Shown here piece by piece: positions 24,982 through 37,829 of a stretch of 64,000 nucleotides of DNA (position 1 is its first letter; each line of letters opens with the position of its first letter). A program made the position numbers and the translations under genes. Source of the DNA: Ipomoea triloba (lineage: Eukaryota; Streptophyta; Magnoliopsida; Solanales; Convolvulaceae); assembly GCF_003576645.1 (NCBI RefSeq), contig NC_044916.1, positions 33,584,737 through 33,648,736 on the forward strand. The letters run 5' to 3'. Under the pieces are notes generated by a model. It was given only the letters and a program-made list of their open reading frames with translations. It was not told the origin of the DNA and ran no database searches.

Positions 24982-26319
24982 TCAAGAAGAACTCCCCACA
25001 CCAAGAAAATCTATGAAGGTAACATCCTCCCTCCTTCCCCTTTTGTCTTCTCCTTCATCATCTTCTTTGTCTTTCTGCTCATTTCTTTCCCTCTTCTCTG
25101 ATCTGAATTCGTCATTCTTGGCACCTCTGCCGCCATCATTGAACGTTGATGAATAATTCAGAAAATTATTCCCGGGCTTAAGGTTAGGGGGGTTTAACCT
25201 AATTCCATTCCCATGGCTTCCGACTAAAGAAAAACCTAAATTTTTGTTAGTATTATTTTTGTGATGGCGCAGTAGAGAGTAGTCTGATGATGATGAGGTG
25301 GTTGGTCTGAGGGGAGGAGAAGAGTAAGGGGCCTGATGAGGGGTATACTTGGATAAGGAGAAAGTATTAGGCCTACTATCCGCGGGATTATTTTGGAATT
25401 CCAAAAAGCTGATGATTTTGTTTGAGGGGTAAGGGTAAGGCTCCGGCGATTTGTATCTTCGCCGGAAAACATTTGTGTCGTTGATGTTGACGTTGTTGAA
25501 CACTTGTTGGTACGTCCTTTTAACAGAAAGTTTGGATTGCTCCCTTTGCCTTCTCGCCATCAACACATGCCAGTGATTTTTGACAGCATTGTCTGTCCGG
25601 CCGGGGAATAGCCGGGAAATGAGCGCCCATTTGTTGCCGTGAATCCGGTGGGCCGCCACAAGCCTCTCTTCTTCCTCCTCCGAGAATGGCCTCCGATTGA
25701 TTCTTGGATCAAGTTGGTTAAACCATCTTAATCTACAACTCTTCCCTATATACATCATATTTATTTCTAAATTAAATTACATATATTATAAAATTTATGA
25801 TGAACTAAATTAATTAATTAATTAAACAATCAAAACATGTAAGAAACTGGTACTTCTTTATCACTAGTCATTATATATTAATCCTCACAAACTGTAAATT
25901 GGGGAAATTTTGCAAAAAAACACATTCATCCAAGAAATTAAATTGAATTTTAATTTTCTCCCTAAAAAACCTAACCCTAGTATATAAAAAGTAAAATACA
26001 AGGATTTTTAAAATTTATTTTATATATATATATATATCCTCTCCCGGGCCATTCAAAAATATATATATATATTTTTTAAAAAAGTGGTTTATTAACTTAA
26101 AATTGAGGGTGGTTACATATGGTTAATTTAATTACCAGATCTTCCTTGAAGTTTTTCAGCAATAGAATTCCAGTTCTGAGGGCCATACTGCTCCACAAGT
26201 TGCCGGAGTTTTTCATCTTCGGCAGGACGCCAGTGGCCCCGCGGGCAGGTTCTTGAACTGTCGTCGCTAGAGGCGGAAGCAGCGGTGCCGGTGCCGCCGC
26301 CGCCGGTGGTCTCAACCAT
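24982..26319 (-). CDS. R2R3-MYB transcription factor, subgroup 21 type (MYB52/54/56/105/117-like)
   Basis: Two exons, 26136..26319 and 24982..25745, joined by a GT-AG intron after the GRS-G codon of R2; 948 nt, 315 aa. R2 runs about 27-77 ([12 protein letters not shown] ... [20 protein letters not shown]) and R3 about 79-129 ([13 protein letters not shown] ... [20 protein letters not shown]). The first Trp of R3 is Phe, as is normal in plant R2R3-MYBs. After the DNA-binding region comes a low-complexity Ser/Pro/Asn region, an acidic/basic stretch, and a C-terminal [12 protein letters not shown] motif shared with this subgroup. Members act in the nucleus in organ boundary formation, secondary wall or seed traits; which applies here cannot be read from sequence. 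The ATG at 26317-26319 is chosen; an upstream in-frame TTG is not a credible start. A poly-Gly/Ala N-terminus precedes R2. Confidence 0.93.
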
Positions 26320-26690
26320 AGATCGCCGCAGAAACAATATAATTCCGGTGGATAAATAATTTGTTAGTAGTCTGTGAACATGAAAGGATGGATGAAGAGA
26401 GAGAGAGCGAGATATATATAAATAAATAAAGTTGAAGGGGGAAAATGATTAGTGTGGAAGAAGATAAAAAGGTGCATCCGCAAAAGCATAGTATATATGT
26501 GATAGGCGCATGACAATAACAATAATACCAAACACTGTGAGAAAATAATTTATATAGAGATGGAGAAGAAGAGAGACACAGAGAGAGAAAGGAAAGTGGG
26601 TTTGGTTTGGATAGGCAGTCACTTTTCTTAATTTTACACGACAATACATACATTAATATATATATATATACACACTATATAAGCATTACA
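26320..26690 (-). promoter_or_regulatory. MYB 5' leader and core promoter
   Basis: Reading the minus strand, a canonical TATA-like ctatataaat lies at about 26548..26557, and another AT-rich candidate (cttatatagt) at about 26674..26683. The leader is pyrimidine-rich (ctctctctctcttcatcc). It contains several ATGs before the MYB start, one opening a 20-codon uORF (starts MRLSHIYYAF, ATG near 26509) and another a longer ORF in a second frame. Which TATA is used decides how many uORFs are in the transcript. Confidence 0.45.
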
Positions 26691-27711
26691 TTGTTGAAAT
26701 AACTGACCATTTCTCAACCTTTTCTTTTTATTTATTTTTTACTTCTTACCTTTTGCCATTTTTTCTAAAATCAACATAATATTACGGTGATTTCAGTAGA
26801 TTTTTTTCTTTTGTTTTAATTATTAAAAAAAAAACAAAAACAATTTTGACTGTCTACCTATTTATTATCTTTTCTTTTTAGCAAGCAATTTTTCTTTTTG
26901 AATTTGCATCATGGTTTCACACATTAATTTTGTTAATTAATTAAGAATTTGCAAAATTTTAATTGTTGAGCTCAATCTATCTTATAATTAAGGTATTGTG
27001 TAAACACAACCTGAGACAGTGAGATCCCATCAAATTAAAGTGGTAGTTTGACATTGATTAAACAAACCATTGTTGTTGAATCTTATGAAATATTATCTTT
27101 CTCCGTATTAATTTTAGTTAGAAATGAACCCCCAAAAGAAAGAAAAAAAAAAAGAAGAGACAAACGAATAAGTCAATAAACAAATGAAAAATAATAGTAC
27201 ATGAAAACTGTTGTATCTACACACAAACAAGTCAATTAAGATTTTATAATTAATTAAATGATTATCGAAAAACTAGTAAAATTATATTATAAAAATAAAT
27301 ATAAAACTACTATTGTACAATTGATAACTAAATGGTTAGTTTAGAACTTTATATCAATTCAACATACACTTTATATAAGTATTAGACCACATAAAGTTAA
27401 TTATTTATGTGAAAAATATGAACGAATCTCATTCATCCATAAAAAAGATAGTGAACAATTGAAATTTATACTCAAATGAGCGGGATTTAAACTAAATAGC
27501 ATAGTCGTCTAAACACATATCTTTTTCGTGAAAGCTTTTATATATGATTTTGGCCTAAATAAGCATAGATAAATCGGGATGTCCGGCATCGTTTTGAGAA
27601 TCTGCAATAAATACACATCATTTAACCCACAATATCATATTTTGTCTAAATACGCATAGGTAGATCAAGCTAAACACATATTGTTTTGAAATAAATATAT
27701 ATCATTTGTCA

Positions 27712-27800
27712 ACACCTTGTGGTCTAGTGGTACTAAGTTGCACTCCCATATTCAGTAGGTTGAGAACTGCATTGTAATAGAGTAAGAACATTTTTATTTT
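27712..27800 (+). mobile_element. tRNA-derived SINE fragment
   Basis: An A-box-like tggtctagtgg is followed about 45 nt later by a degenerate B-box (ggttgagaactg). The opening accttgtggtctagtgg is shared with the copies at 29016, 31284 and 52756. Confidence 0.5.
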
Positions 27801-29015
27801 TTATTTTTACAATTGATGGTTAAAATTTATTGTCACTTTACACATGAGACACTATTTTTACTTAATCTAGCCCTTATATATATATACAAGCACCCTACAT
27901 GTACGTAATATATACATGCTACATGCTACTAAATACTTCTTATAAACTATTATTTTTATGTAATTTAACATTGTGGCTTGTGCTTGAATTTGTTAATTAT
28001 TTCAGTAAAGTCGTATTAATTAAATTTGTGCATACACAGGTAGATATACGGTTAAGAGTAATATATATATATATATATAGCAAGGTTTACTTATACGGTT
28101 GAATGAAAATGATTTTTATTTTATTTTTTTGTTGATTGGAGTTGAAAGTTTCTCCTTATTAAGTTTGTGTCATTCTTGTTTCGTAAGTTGATGTAAAATG
28201 GTAACCGTACCCTTCTTGATTTAATCTACTAACACCCATATTTCTAAAATATTCCCAATCCCATGACTTGGCATACATGCATGCTATGGATATGGTAGTG
28301 AATACGTTTGTATGCTAGCTTGAAATGCCATGAACATATATTTAATAATCTCTGCCTTTAGTTATATATTATATTCTAACCTTGTTGTTCATCACCACCT
28401 TTCTATACTATTCTCATCTTTTTTCTTTTTTTTTTATTATTAATATTCTCATCTTTGAATAAGATAACAAATTTCCAATAAATTCAAGACTATTATATAA
28501 TATAAAATTTTCAAATTAAAGGTGTTGTTATTCTTATGTTCATCCATGAGTTTAAATTTTTGATTTAATATTTAAGTGACTCATCCGCTCGTTCAATTTC
28601 AACTGTTAATACTTTTTAATATTTTCTATTTTTACCATCACCACCAAAATTCAACTATTTACCATATGATTTTACAAACAAATTAAAGGAATACCTAAAT
28701 TTAAATGTCCTCTTTAAAATTAATTATTTTGGATTAAAAGCAAAATAAATTAAAATCTAAAGTATTTAATTAAAAAGAAATAATTTTAGTGGTAACATAT
28801 GATCGAAGATCCAAATCATCTAATTGCAGCATGCCTAAGACACCGTACCCTGGATGACTACACGAAATTTGACGTTTCACCGCTTGTACTTTCTCCATGC
28901 AGATCATATCACCTGTCAAATATAAACCTTGCCAGGTTTAATTAATTTAGGCATATATAGTTATATACCTTAATAAATAAATAAATAAAATTGTTTCTTT
29001 AACTGACTAATTATG

Positions 29016-29142
29016 CAGCCAAGGACCTTGTGGTTCAGTGGCATCAAACCCTTCCTTTTATACAGGAGGTGGTGGGTTTGAGCTTCAGTGGGGGCAATAC
29101 TGATTCTTGTACTTCAATAGGTTGAGTATTCAAAACAAAAAG
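29016..29142 (+). mobile_element. tRNA-derived SINE
   Basis: Starts gccaaggaccttgtggttcagtgg (A box tggttcagtgg) and has ggtgggtttgagcttc (B box, RNA polymerase III type) near 29071. A short attatgca occurs on both sides (near 29009 and 29143), a possible short target duplication. It aligns with the copy at 52756. Confidence 0.65.
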
Positions 29143-29699
29143 ATTATGCATTTGATGCCCCCCACAAATTTAAGCACACGTTATGCACACACACTGGTTT
29201 TAATTAGTTAGAGAAAAAATATTTTCAATTTTATTAGATAAAGTTCAAGTCGGTGTTAATTATATTATATTTATTACGTATTCACATATTTCGTCAAGTT
29301 ATATTATTTATCATCAAAATCAAGAGTAAAATTTCATGAAATTTACAATTACATTGTTTGTAATTTCAATTCCCTCTAATCATGGAATTGCAAATCCTAG
29401 GCTCCCTCCTTAGTCCTCCCATGGAATTGCAATTCCCCCGCCACGAAATTGAAATTCCACAGCAAATGACAACTTTAATTTGCCCTTAATATTTATTATT
29501 ATTGTTGTGGTTGTTGTTGATTTTATTTTTATAATAATAATAATAATAATAATTATTATTATTATTATTATTATTATTAAGGGCATTTGAGCATTTATTT
29601 ACTTCATCCCTTTCAATTTCAGTATTTCTGCTTACCAAATAATGAAATTTAAATTCTTATTTTATTCCCAACTTATTTGCCACACAACATTATTATTTA

Positions 29700-29731
<32 letters not shown>

Positions 29732-30063
29732 CACCATAGTAATTAATTCTTGCAAACAGCGTAGGATGGGTGTTTAATATATATATATATATATATATAT
29801 ACAAAAAAAAAAAAAGATTATCCATTAACATCAACAATTTATCGAAAAACAAGACATATCTAAGGGTGGGTGTTAAATCAGCATCCAAACCCTAAGTCAT
29901 TAACACGCATGTCCATTAGAATAACGCCCAATCATGGTTACCTTTTTGTAATATTCCTATTAATATAATTTCTTTCATTAGTTTACATGATTAATTAATT
30001 CATCTAAATTGATAACATCATCTTCACAATTTCAATCAATTTAAACTCTATAATTTCTTTCAT

Positions 30064-31043
30064 TAGCTACCCTACCTTGCTCATCCAGAAAGCAAATACT
30101 TGGAGAGAACAACTCGTTAAGCAGTAGTAGTAAACTAGCTAGAATTAACTATCTTATTAAGACTCAAATTGTTGATTATCTTTGTTAAGATATATATATA
30201 TATATATATATATATTGCATGATTTGGATATATTACATATATGCATATATAGTTAACAACAACTTAAAGTGGATGGTTTACTTAAGACCAAATGTTTTAA
30301 TTTGAATTGAATTTTGTTCCCTCACCTCTGATCAGTTAATTACCTGTTGGAATTATATTGAAGCTATATACAACCCATCACATTCATGTGACTTTCACAC
30401 GCTAACTAGCTACGTTAATTTTTACTTATAATTAACTATATTGTTTTCGTTTCATTAAATTTTTGTGACAATGAAAATTCATAGTCAATATTCTAAAGTG
30501 TGCACTGGATAAACCTTAACCAACAAAGGACTACAAGTCCACAATGAAGTAAACCAGCCAGGAAGCTAGGCCAATAAGGCTGCCTCTCGCCCTCTCCTAC
30601 TGAGAATTGAATTTGAAATCTTATGATTGCCAAACCAACAGTGCTACCAACTTGGGTGGATGTCCCTAATTATTTCCTTTATTCACGATATGATATGATG
30701 ATAACAGTACTATAATTGTTAATCTTTTGTACGTATTGGATACAACCAATTAAGAAGGTGCCGTCATGTTTAATAACTCCCTAATTTTAGTTCTATATGA
30801 TCTCAAATAATCATATGCAAGGGTATTTAATTTGGGGCAAGAATTGTGATGATAGCGTTGGGGCATTTCAGTTAATTAGCTGCACAAATTAAGAAAGATT
30901 ATATTTCCTCTTATCTCCAAATAATTCTCAAGCTTCGTTTTGATTGAAAGCCATAATGTACCTTTTTATAAGACATGACATCTCCAAGAAACCTAGCTAG
31001 CTTATTAACAACATCATCATATATGAGCAAGGTAGGGTAGCTA
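30064..31043. repeat. Perfect 21-nt inverted repeat, arms 940 bp apart
   Basis: Arm 1 at 30064..30084 (tagctaccctacc ... ttgctcat) and arm 2 at 31023..31043 (atgagcaagg ... gggtagcta) are exact reverse complements. Between them lie (TA)n at about 30189..30213 and a SINE-like segment at 30490..30665. A short conceptual ORF covers arm 2 on the minus strand (30911..31099) without recognisable domains. Confidence 0.75.
30490..30665 (-). mobile_element. tRNA-derived SINE, minus strand
   Basis: Reading the minus strand: ggacatccacccaagttggtagc (A-box-like), then atttcaaattcaattctc (B-box-like), then a body with ggtttacttcattgtggactt and cctttgttggtt. The body matches the 61-bp unit tripled in the SKP2 intron. 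Confidence 0.55.
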
Positions 31044-31110
31044 CATATCAACCAACGCTGAAAATCCTCAACAAACCAACATTGACTACTCCAGTCCAAC
31101 CCTCACCTCT

Positions 31111-31112
<2 letters not shown>

Positions 31113-31160
<48 letters not shown>
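31113..31160. repeat. (TA)n microsatellite
   Basis: About 24 ta units. Confidence 0.9.
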
Positions 31161-31163
<3 letters not shown>

Positions 31164-31283
31164 TACACATATATACTTCATTTCTTGCACTTAATCTTTA
31201 CACGAATATATCTTTTAGCTTAGCTTATTAAAACTATCCATTTTGTCATAATCATAAATCATCAGTATAATTAATTACTTTCA

Positions 31284-31370
31284 TGAGCCAATGACTTGTG
31301 GTCTAATGGCACGAATTACTTTCCTAAATGAGAGGTCATGATTCTACATTGTAACAAAGTTATTAATACT
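31284..31370 (+). mobile_element. tRNA-derived SINE fragment
   Basis: gagccaatgacttgtggtctaatggc (A box) then gagaggtcatgattctac (degenerate B box); same head as the 29016 and 52756 copies. Confidence 0.5.
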
Positions 31371-33240
31371 GTACTCAATTTTTTTTTTTTAAATTTTTTT
31401 AATTTTTTTTTTAAACTTTCATGAACTTGTCCAAACCGAGCGTTATGTTTGATGCATTATATACATGTATAATCTAGCTTACGCAAGGTTAGTAAGTAGT
31501 GTATATAATATTAATTCATTAAAAAGTTAAGTTTTAATGAAATATGTATCAAGATTAAACTCTTATTATCACGTCAAAAGTTATAACTAGAAGCGAAAAA
31601 TACAATCATATTTTCTTATATTAGTGTAAGAGTATCAAGATAGATTGAGACCCACAGTGAGGTGGGATAAGGTAAAAAACCTTTGGCTCGCAAGGATGCG
31701 GACCTCATAGGCTCAACCCAGCCCCATTAGCCACACCCTACCACCAACCGATCATTATACCATGGACTATGACTCGCATTGTAAGGTGAATCATCATTGG
31801 TATATATATTCATTTTTAGTATATTGAAAATTAATTTTTTGAAAGTTTATTTTTAGTGTACTGTAAGTTTATTTTTTATATACTACTTAAAAAGAAATTT
31901 TCAACTCATTAAATATGAACATTATTCAATATATTAAAAATAAACATTTATAAATAGTTCACTTTACAATATGAACCATGGTTCAAAATATAAATTGCCA
32001 CCACCAATGCCACGTTTGAATCCATATCAAGCCATAGGCCGGATATTATATTGGAGAACCAAAATTCTTGTTTTTGAATTATTTCAATCGAAATTTTTTT
32101 CAGTCAATCAATTAACCAAAATATTTAGTCGAATTTAATAATCCGTAAAATTTATAAATAAAAATTTCAATTCTTTATTTTCACATAGTTTAATAATATG
32201 ATTTATGAATTATAATATATACATATATAAAATTTTGTTAACTGGAATTTCAGTTAATCAAAAATCTTTAAAAAATAAAGTTAAATTTTCACCAAATTAT
32301 GCACACTTAGCGCTCCAAGCTTGCCCAATTCAACAATATGAAGTTTGATAAGAATCAAATATGAAATTGTACGCAAGTTTGAATGGTTGATTAAGAAGTA
32401 GGACGCGTATACAACTGAATTCAAATAGAAATGCAACATTTAGGATTCTTAAATTAATCAAAGTCATTAGTAAACATTTGGAAAGATTAAAAGTCCAAAA
32501 CGTAATCGGTTATGATAAATATATGATTAGCCAGGAGTAGAATAGCGTGTAGTTTAGAGGCATTGTATGTTGGAAGTGAAGTGACGGATAAGAATATTGT
32601 GGTTGCTATATACACTTTTCTTGTTCTCATCTTCTTAAAACTAACCTTAATTAATCTACATTAAATAATACATACATGTTTTTGATAGACGGAGGCAAAG
32701 GCAATACATATTACATGCATACAATTCAATTAAGTACAGTTAGTTGCTTCTCTCATCTCATAGGTATATATATAGTTAAATATTGTTATTGCCTCTCGTT
32801 TTCAGCTTGTATAAACACGTACTGCATATCTTCTATAAGGTATATAAAGCAAGCAGGAAAAGAAAATGACACTTTAGCTACCGGGATATGATTAATTAAT
32901 TTTCATCTAATAACATTTTTAATTTGATTTTTACTGCATCATATATTAATTAATTTGATATATCTTGAATTTTTTTTTATTTTTTATTTTTTTAAACGAG
33001 ATTGATATACTCAAAAATTACACGATACTTGAGGTCTTAGGCTATGGTTGAATTCATCCTGGAGTTTGCAATAATGAGGTTTCTTCTTCAATTAAGACTT
33101 CCTAATCAATAAATTTAACTAAAAAAACTAATTAATAGACACCGTAGCTAATTTTGTGGCATAATCCATGTGTTTCTTCCATGCTCAACATTACGTGTTT
33201 TTCATTGCCTAAGGTATTCAAATTACTAGTTGCTAGTTAT

Positions 33241-33510
33241 AAAATCTACCTACATACAACCACCTTAATTGGTTGATATGAGTGGTCGTGCACTCTTGTA
33301 TTTTAAGAGAGGTTGGGAGTTTGAACCCCTCTTGTATATATGAAAAAACTAATCTAGCCAACATTTTGCCCCTTAATTGGGCTGGCTCGGGGCAAACGGG
33401 AATTAGTCTGAGCCGGGTATAGGCTTAAAGGTGCCTTCTATAGTAATTAGGGCTTGCTCAGGACATCTTGTGGTGTGTGACAAAAAAAATAAAAATCTAC
33501 CTACATACAA
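33241..33510 (+). mobile_element. SINE with intact 19-bp target-site duplication
   Basis: A perfect 19-bp direct repeat, aaaatctacctacatacaa, lies at 33241..33259 and 33492..33510. The enclosed 232 bp start ccaccttaattggttgat, contain a gagtttgaacccc B-box-like site near 33311, and end with a short A-rich tail (gacaaaaaaaataa). Long perfect target duplication plus A-tail plus tRNA-like head is diagnostic of a SINE moved by LINE machinery; the perfect duplication points to a fairly recent insertion. Confidence 0.85.
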
Positions 33511-34422
33511 ACAAGAAAAATACTACTTTTTTTTTTTTTTCAAATTAAAATCGCTAAATAACTCACACGACATCAATCCTTAATAATTTTTTTCTTTCAC
33601 ATGGACTCAAATTCGGAATCCCATGATTACGTACCAACTTGGTTGTAGACTTGAAGGTCATTCCCTACTTGTTCTTAATACTTTTAATTAAACTACAACT
33701 TATATAAGTGTTATATTGAAGAATGAAAAATAGAAATAAAAGAGAAGGTAATTAGTTGAAAAGAAGAATGCATGTGGTAAGGTATTAGTTATTGTAAGGT
33801 GGTGATTGCACAAAATATATGTTGCTATCATGGGATTCTTGTTAGGGTGATCAAATAATTAATTAAGTAATTTTTTATACAAGGAAGTTGGAATAGTTGT
33901 CATATTAATGGGTTCTTTGTATTTAGTAAGATACTACCTACTACTTCTCCAACAAAACACTATTATTTTCATTTAAATCCTAACTAAAAATCTAAACAGA
34001 AATTAGATCAGCCATATGTTGGTGCCAAAAATATTATTATTATTATTATTATTGTTGTTGTTGTTGTTGTAGTATTCTTCAATTCGTTGCTTCTTTGGAT
34101 GTGTCCAAGAACCTCTCATTCAACTGTACGTCGTGTATTTATTATATTATATACTATTTTTTTTTGATAATTTATATTATATACTATATATACGCCATTA
34201 GACAAGCGAGATCAGTAATGGTACCAAATAATAAATTTTCAGTATACATAAAATGAATCTTAAAAAATAAACATTTAATATATTTAAAATGAAAATTCAT
34301 TAGTCTAACAATGAATTTTATATCAATGGTTCATGTTATAAGATGAATCATGATCAATGGTAAAATGATTGTTTTGCTATCTTTTTAGGCCTGGATTATA
34401 AGTTAAACAATAGTTACTGCGT

Positions 34423-34705
34423 GGACCGTGGTCCACACAACTATGTGGACCACAATAAAAAAACGACGTCGTTTTGTATACTTTTTTTTTTTACGCGACT
34501 CGCTATAACATACATTTTTATAACTCATAATGTACATTATTCTAAAATATAATGTACATTATATTACCCCCATAAGTTTCATTATTCTAACACGTAATGT
34601 ACATTATTCTAACACATAATGTATATTATTTTAACACATAATGAACATTATTCTTACTCATAATATTTAACGACATCGTTTTGGACCATGGTCCACACAA
34701 CTTGA
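34423..34705. mobile_element. TIR element with tggacc ends and a ~23-bp tandem array
   Basis: The left end has gtggaccgtggtccacaca and acgacgtcgttttg; the right end has aacgacatcgttttggacc and atggtccacaca, an inverted pair. The centre (about 34528..34665) is an array of about six degenerate units of cataatgtacattattctaa. Confidence 0.65.
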
Positions 34706-35054
34706 AGAGCTATAATTTGCCATAAGGTCTTTTTTTTTTTTTTTTTGTCATAAGTTAAAAAAATATTGGGGTGGGCTTCTAATAAAGTTAAAAAGATAAT
34801 GTATTATAGCCCAAAGTTTCTTTTGGTCTATAAAATTGTTGGGCCCAAAAATATATAGTTGATCCATAATAATCTCGAATTGGATTCTCCGTCTGCAGGA
34901 TTCCTCTGATTGTGAGTCGAACAAAAGCAATTGTTTTAGAGTGAGTTTAGATACCCACTGCAATTTCAGAATCTACATAAAGTTCAAATCTTGCTTTATA
35001 TCTCTGGTCAGTCACTCAGATGCAATTGGGGAAAAAATATTTCAGAATTTGATT

Positions 35055-35058
<4 letters not shown>

Positions 35059-35119
<61 letters not shown>
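35059..35119. repeat. (TA)n microsatellite
   Basis: About 30 ta units. Confidence 0.9.
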
Positions 35120-35121
<2 letters not shown>

Positions 35122-35236
35122 AATGCTCATCATTTACATAATGAATGTTCACAATTTTACATACTAAATATTCACAATTTATAGACTAAATGTTCACAAT
35201 TTAAATATAATTGTGAACATTGAGTATGTAAATTAT

Positions 35237-35525
35237 GGCCCTATTTGGTAAATAATTAGCCTATCAGTCAATTTTGGCTTATTTGACCACTATTAGTTGT
35301 TTGGTTAATAAGATTTTTGTAACTCCAAAATGCTAAAATTCAAAAGGCTACTCAAAGCAGTCTTTTTAATTAGCTTTTTAATAAAAGAAATTATACCAAA
35401 CAACTATTAGCTAACAGCTAATCTACCAAACAACTTTCTACAATCAACTAATGTTATCAACAAATCATACTTTCTAACCCAAACAGCCAACTAAATCAGC
35501 TAATAGTCATTTACCAAACAGGGCC
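35237..35525. mobile_element. hAT-like MITE
   Basis: The termini ggccctatttggtaaat and atttaccaaacagggcc form a 17-bp TIR with one mismatch. The 289-bp body has no ORF. A degenerate relative lies at about 38700..38940 (aaataagtcaaaattgattg, ttaattaaccaaac). Confidence 0.8.
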
Positions 35526-36188
35526 AACCTGAGTTTATAGTATAGTTGTTGCATCTAACAATGTAAGTACCTCCTCCAAGAAATATTAAATGTATTATTA
35601 TTTTTAATTATTAAATGGATTTATGCATAAATAATTTATTGAGAGAGAAAATAGAAGTAATTGAAGAGTTAGGATGGGGCTAGGGGCGTTAAAGAGCAGT
35701 AAATGAGATGAGGAAGAGGATAGGATCTGAGCGGATTGTATTTTATCGGATCTTTGTACCAGTCGTAGGTGGGCAATATATTTCTTTGCAGTGCGCCAGT
35801 GCATATGAGGAATGCATGATACCTTTTTGATATTTTGTACCCTACATTAAATTTACACATCAAGTTTGTGTTAATGTAACGGATCACACTTATTTTTGGT
35901 GATGAAGAAATTAAATTTCGTAATTAGTATTTGATAGTATTTATATGGTAAATTTTGCATAGTGATTTTAACCGATAAATGAGCATAAAGATGCAAATCT
36001 ACTTAGAATGTTAATAATTGACACATGATCGGCTCAAATAAAAAAATAGCAATAGGTCACTGTCTCTGACAGTCGAACATGAAATCTTGTAGTTAATCAA
36101 GACAACAACTTTACCAACATAGTTAGGATTCTCCCTTTAATACTCACCAATTTTGATTAAATAATATTTATTTAAATTATTGTAACAA

Positions 36189-36366
36189 ATGGGTCACACT
36201 TGTATGAGGTCGTATCACAGATCTTTATTTGTTAGACGGGTCGAGGTCAATATGCAAATGTAATACTTATACTAACAAATATAATACTAAATATTACATT
36301 TAATCTTGACCTGACCCGTCTCACAAACAAAAGATATGTGAGACGATCTTACACAAGTTTTTGCCG
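36189..36366. mobile_element. MITE, 'gagaccgtctca' TIR family, copy 2
   Basis: Left end gggtcacacttgtatgaggtc; right end gacgatcttacacaagttttt. The inside carries acgggtcgaggtcaatatgc, also found in copy 3. Confidence 0.7.
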
Positions 36367-37771
36367 TTATGACAAAAAATTTGCGTGAGATTTGTTCTTA
36401 ATTTTCTCCTGGCTGTTCTCATGGAATTCAAAGTCTCTCTCTCAATCACAACATCTTGGACTAAAGTACAATGATAGACACATTAACTTCAAAACAATTT
36501 TCATCATTTAACATTTTCTATAAAATTTCAAGTAAATTAAAAGAAAATATTGTTCAAACATCAGCTAGTAGCCTAGTATAGTGGTAATGAAGTGTAGTTT
36601 ACTAAGTTGTCATTGTGCCAACAAAATCTTGCAATGGAAAATTTTTTTAACCTAAATTTATATTTCTTCTTTTTATTGTACAAAAAAAAAATTATCATTT
36701 AAGAGATATATCATTAAGAAGTTTTGAATTAAGCTAGATATTTAAATGATAATCATATTCATATTTGTTTCTTTCTATTTTTTAATTTACAAGTTCATTT
36801 TATATAATAAATATATAGTGGCAAATTAATTTTAGTTAAAATATGATACAATTAGTTCAATATTTGCATTTAGATTGATTATAAATTCAAATCATATTTA
36901 TTTTTGATTTTTTTAAAATAAAAATAAAAATGTGATCCTTTCAAAAAAAACAAAAATGTGATGTCATTAATTATGAGCCGATGGAACAAATATATATAGT
37001 GTATTGTGTAAAACAAACAATGAGCTGAGATTTGTGGCTGGGGTGCATGCAATACAGTGTGTCCTTTGTTTTATGAAAAGAGAGAATGGTATGAAATTAA
37101 TGTTGGGTAGCTAGGGTCCATAATGTCATACAAATGGGTTAGTTAGTAGAGTAGTACGTACTTAATTACACTTAGGGTGTGTTTGATTTGCGCATGAAAA
37201 TTAAAATTGGAACGTGAAATCAAATACTTCGTAATGGTATGAATTTTCGTGAAAGTATTTTGCATGCTTTGTAGAGTGGAATTGGAATGATTACCAATAT
37301 TGATGTTTGGTTATATATGATCCTATAATGAGAATGTTTTAAAAATACAAAATAAAAAAAAAATTACGGTAATTGATCCTAACATCAAAATTAGCACTAA
37401 TATGAACAAAAAAAAATCAAAATAAAAATTTAAAAGCATTAATCCAAACTTAAAAATTATATAACCTATAAGATGGAATGATCCGTCGCACGAATTAAAA
37501 CCCGTGAGACGGTCTCACACAAATGTTACTCTTTTTCTTTAGAATGATAACCTTAGTTTGTTTACCTTCTTGTATTCGTGTGCTAGTTAGGCTCACAAAT
37601 TTTTTTTTTATTTAGGGTGTACTTTTAGTAACATATCAACTTTTTGCTAATATAAAAATAAAAAAGATTGGCAAAAAAAAGTGGGTATAAACTTGGACTT
37701 TTGGAGCAAAAGGAGACAGACCGTTCAGTGTATCAACTAATCCAATATGATGTACTTAATTAAAACAAAAG

Positions 37772-37829
<58 letters not shown>

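Larger units (their letters stand above)
26691..30063. other. Gene desert, part 1
   Basis: AT-rich, no gene recognised. It contains two SINE-like copies (27712..27800 and 29016..29142, separate entries), an imperfect duplication near 27555..27710 (ctaaataagcatagataaat and ctaaatacgcataggtagat), a (TAA)n/(TTA)n palindrome at 29530..29579, and (TA)n at 29705..29731 and 29779..29800. Confidence 0.5.

Noticed and set aside
26128..26337. Longer MYB N-terminus starting at 26337
   Set aside because: That codon is TTG; the first ATG in frame is 26317-26319.
30911..31099. 62-codon minus-strand ORF over one arm of the 21-nt inverted repeat
   Set aside because: No domain or homologue recognised; likely chance.
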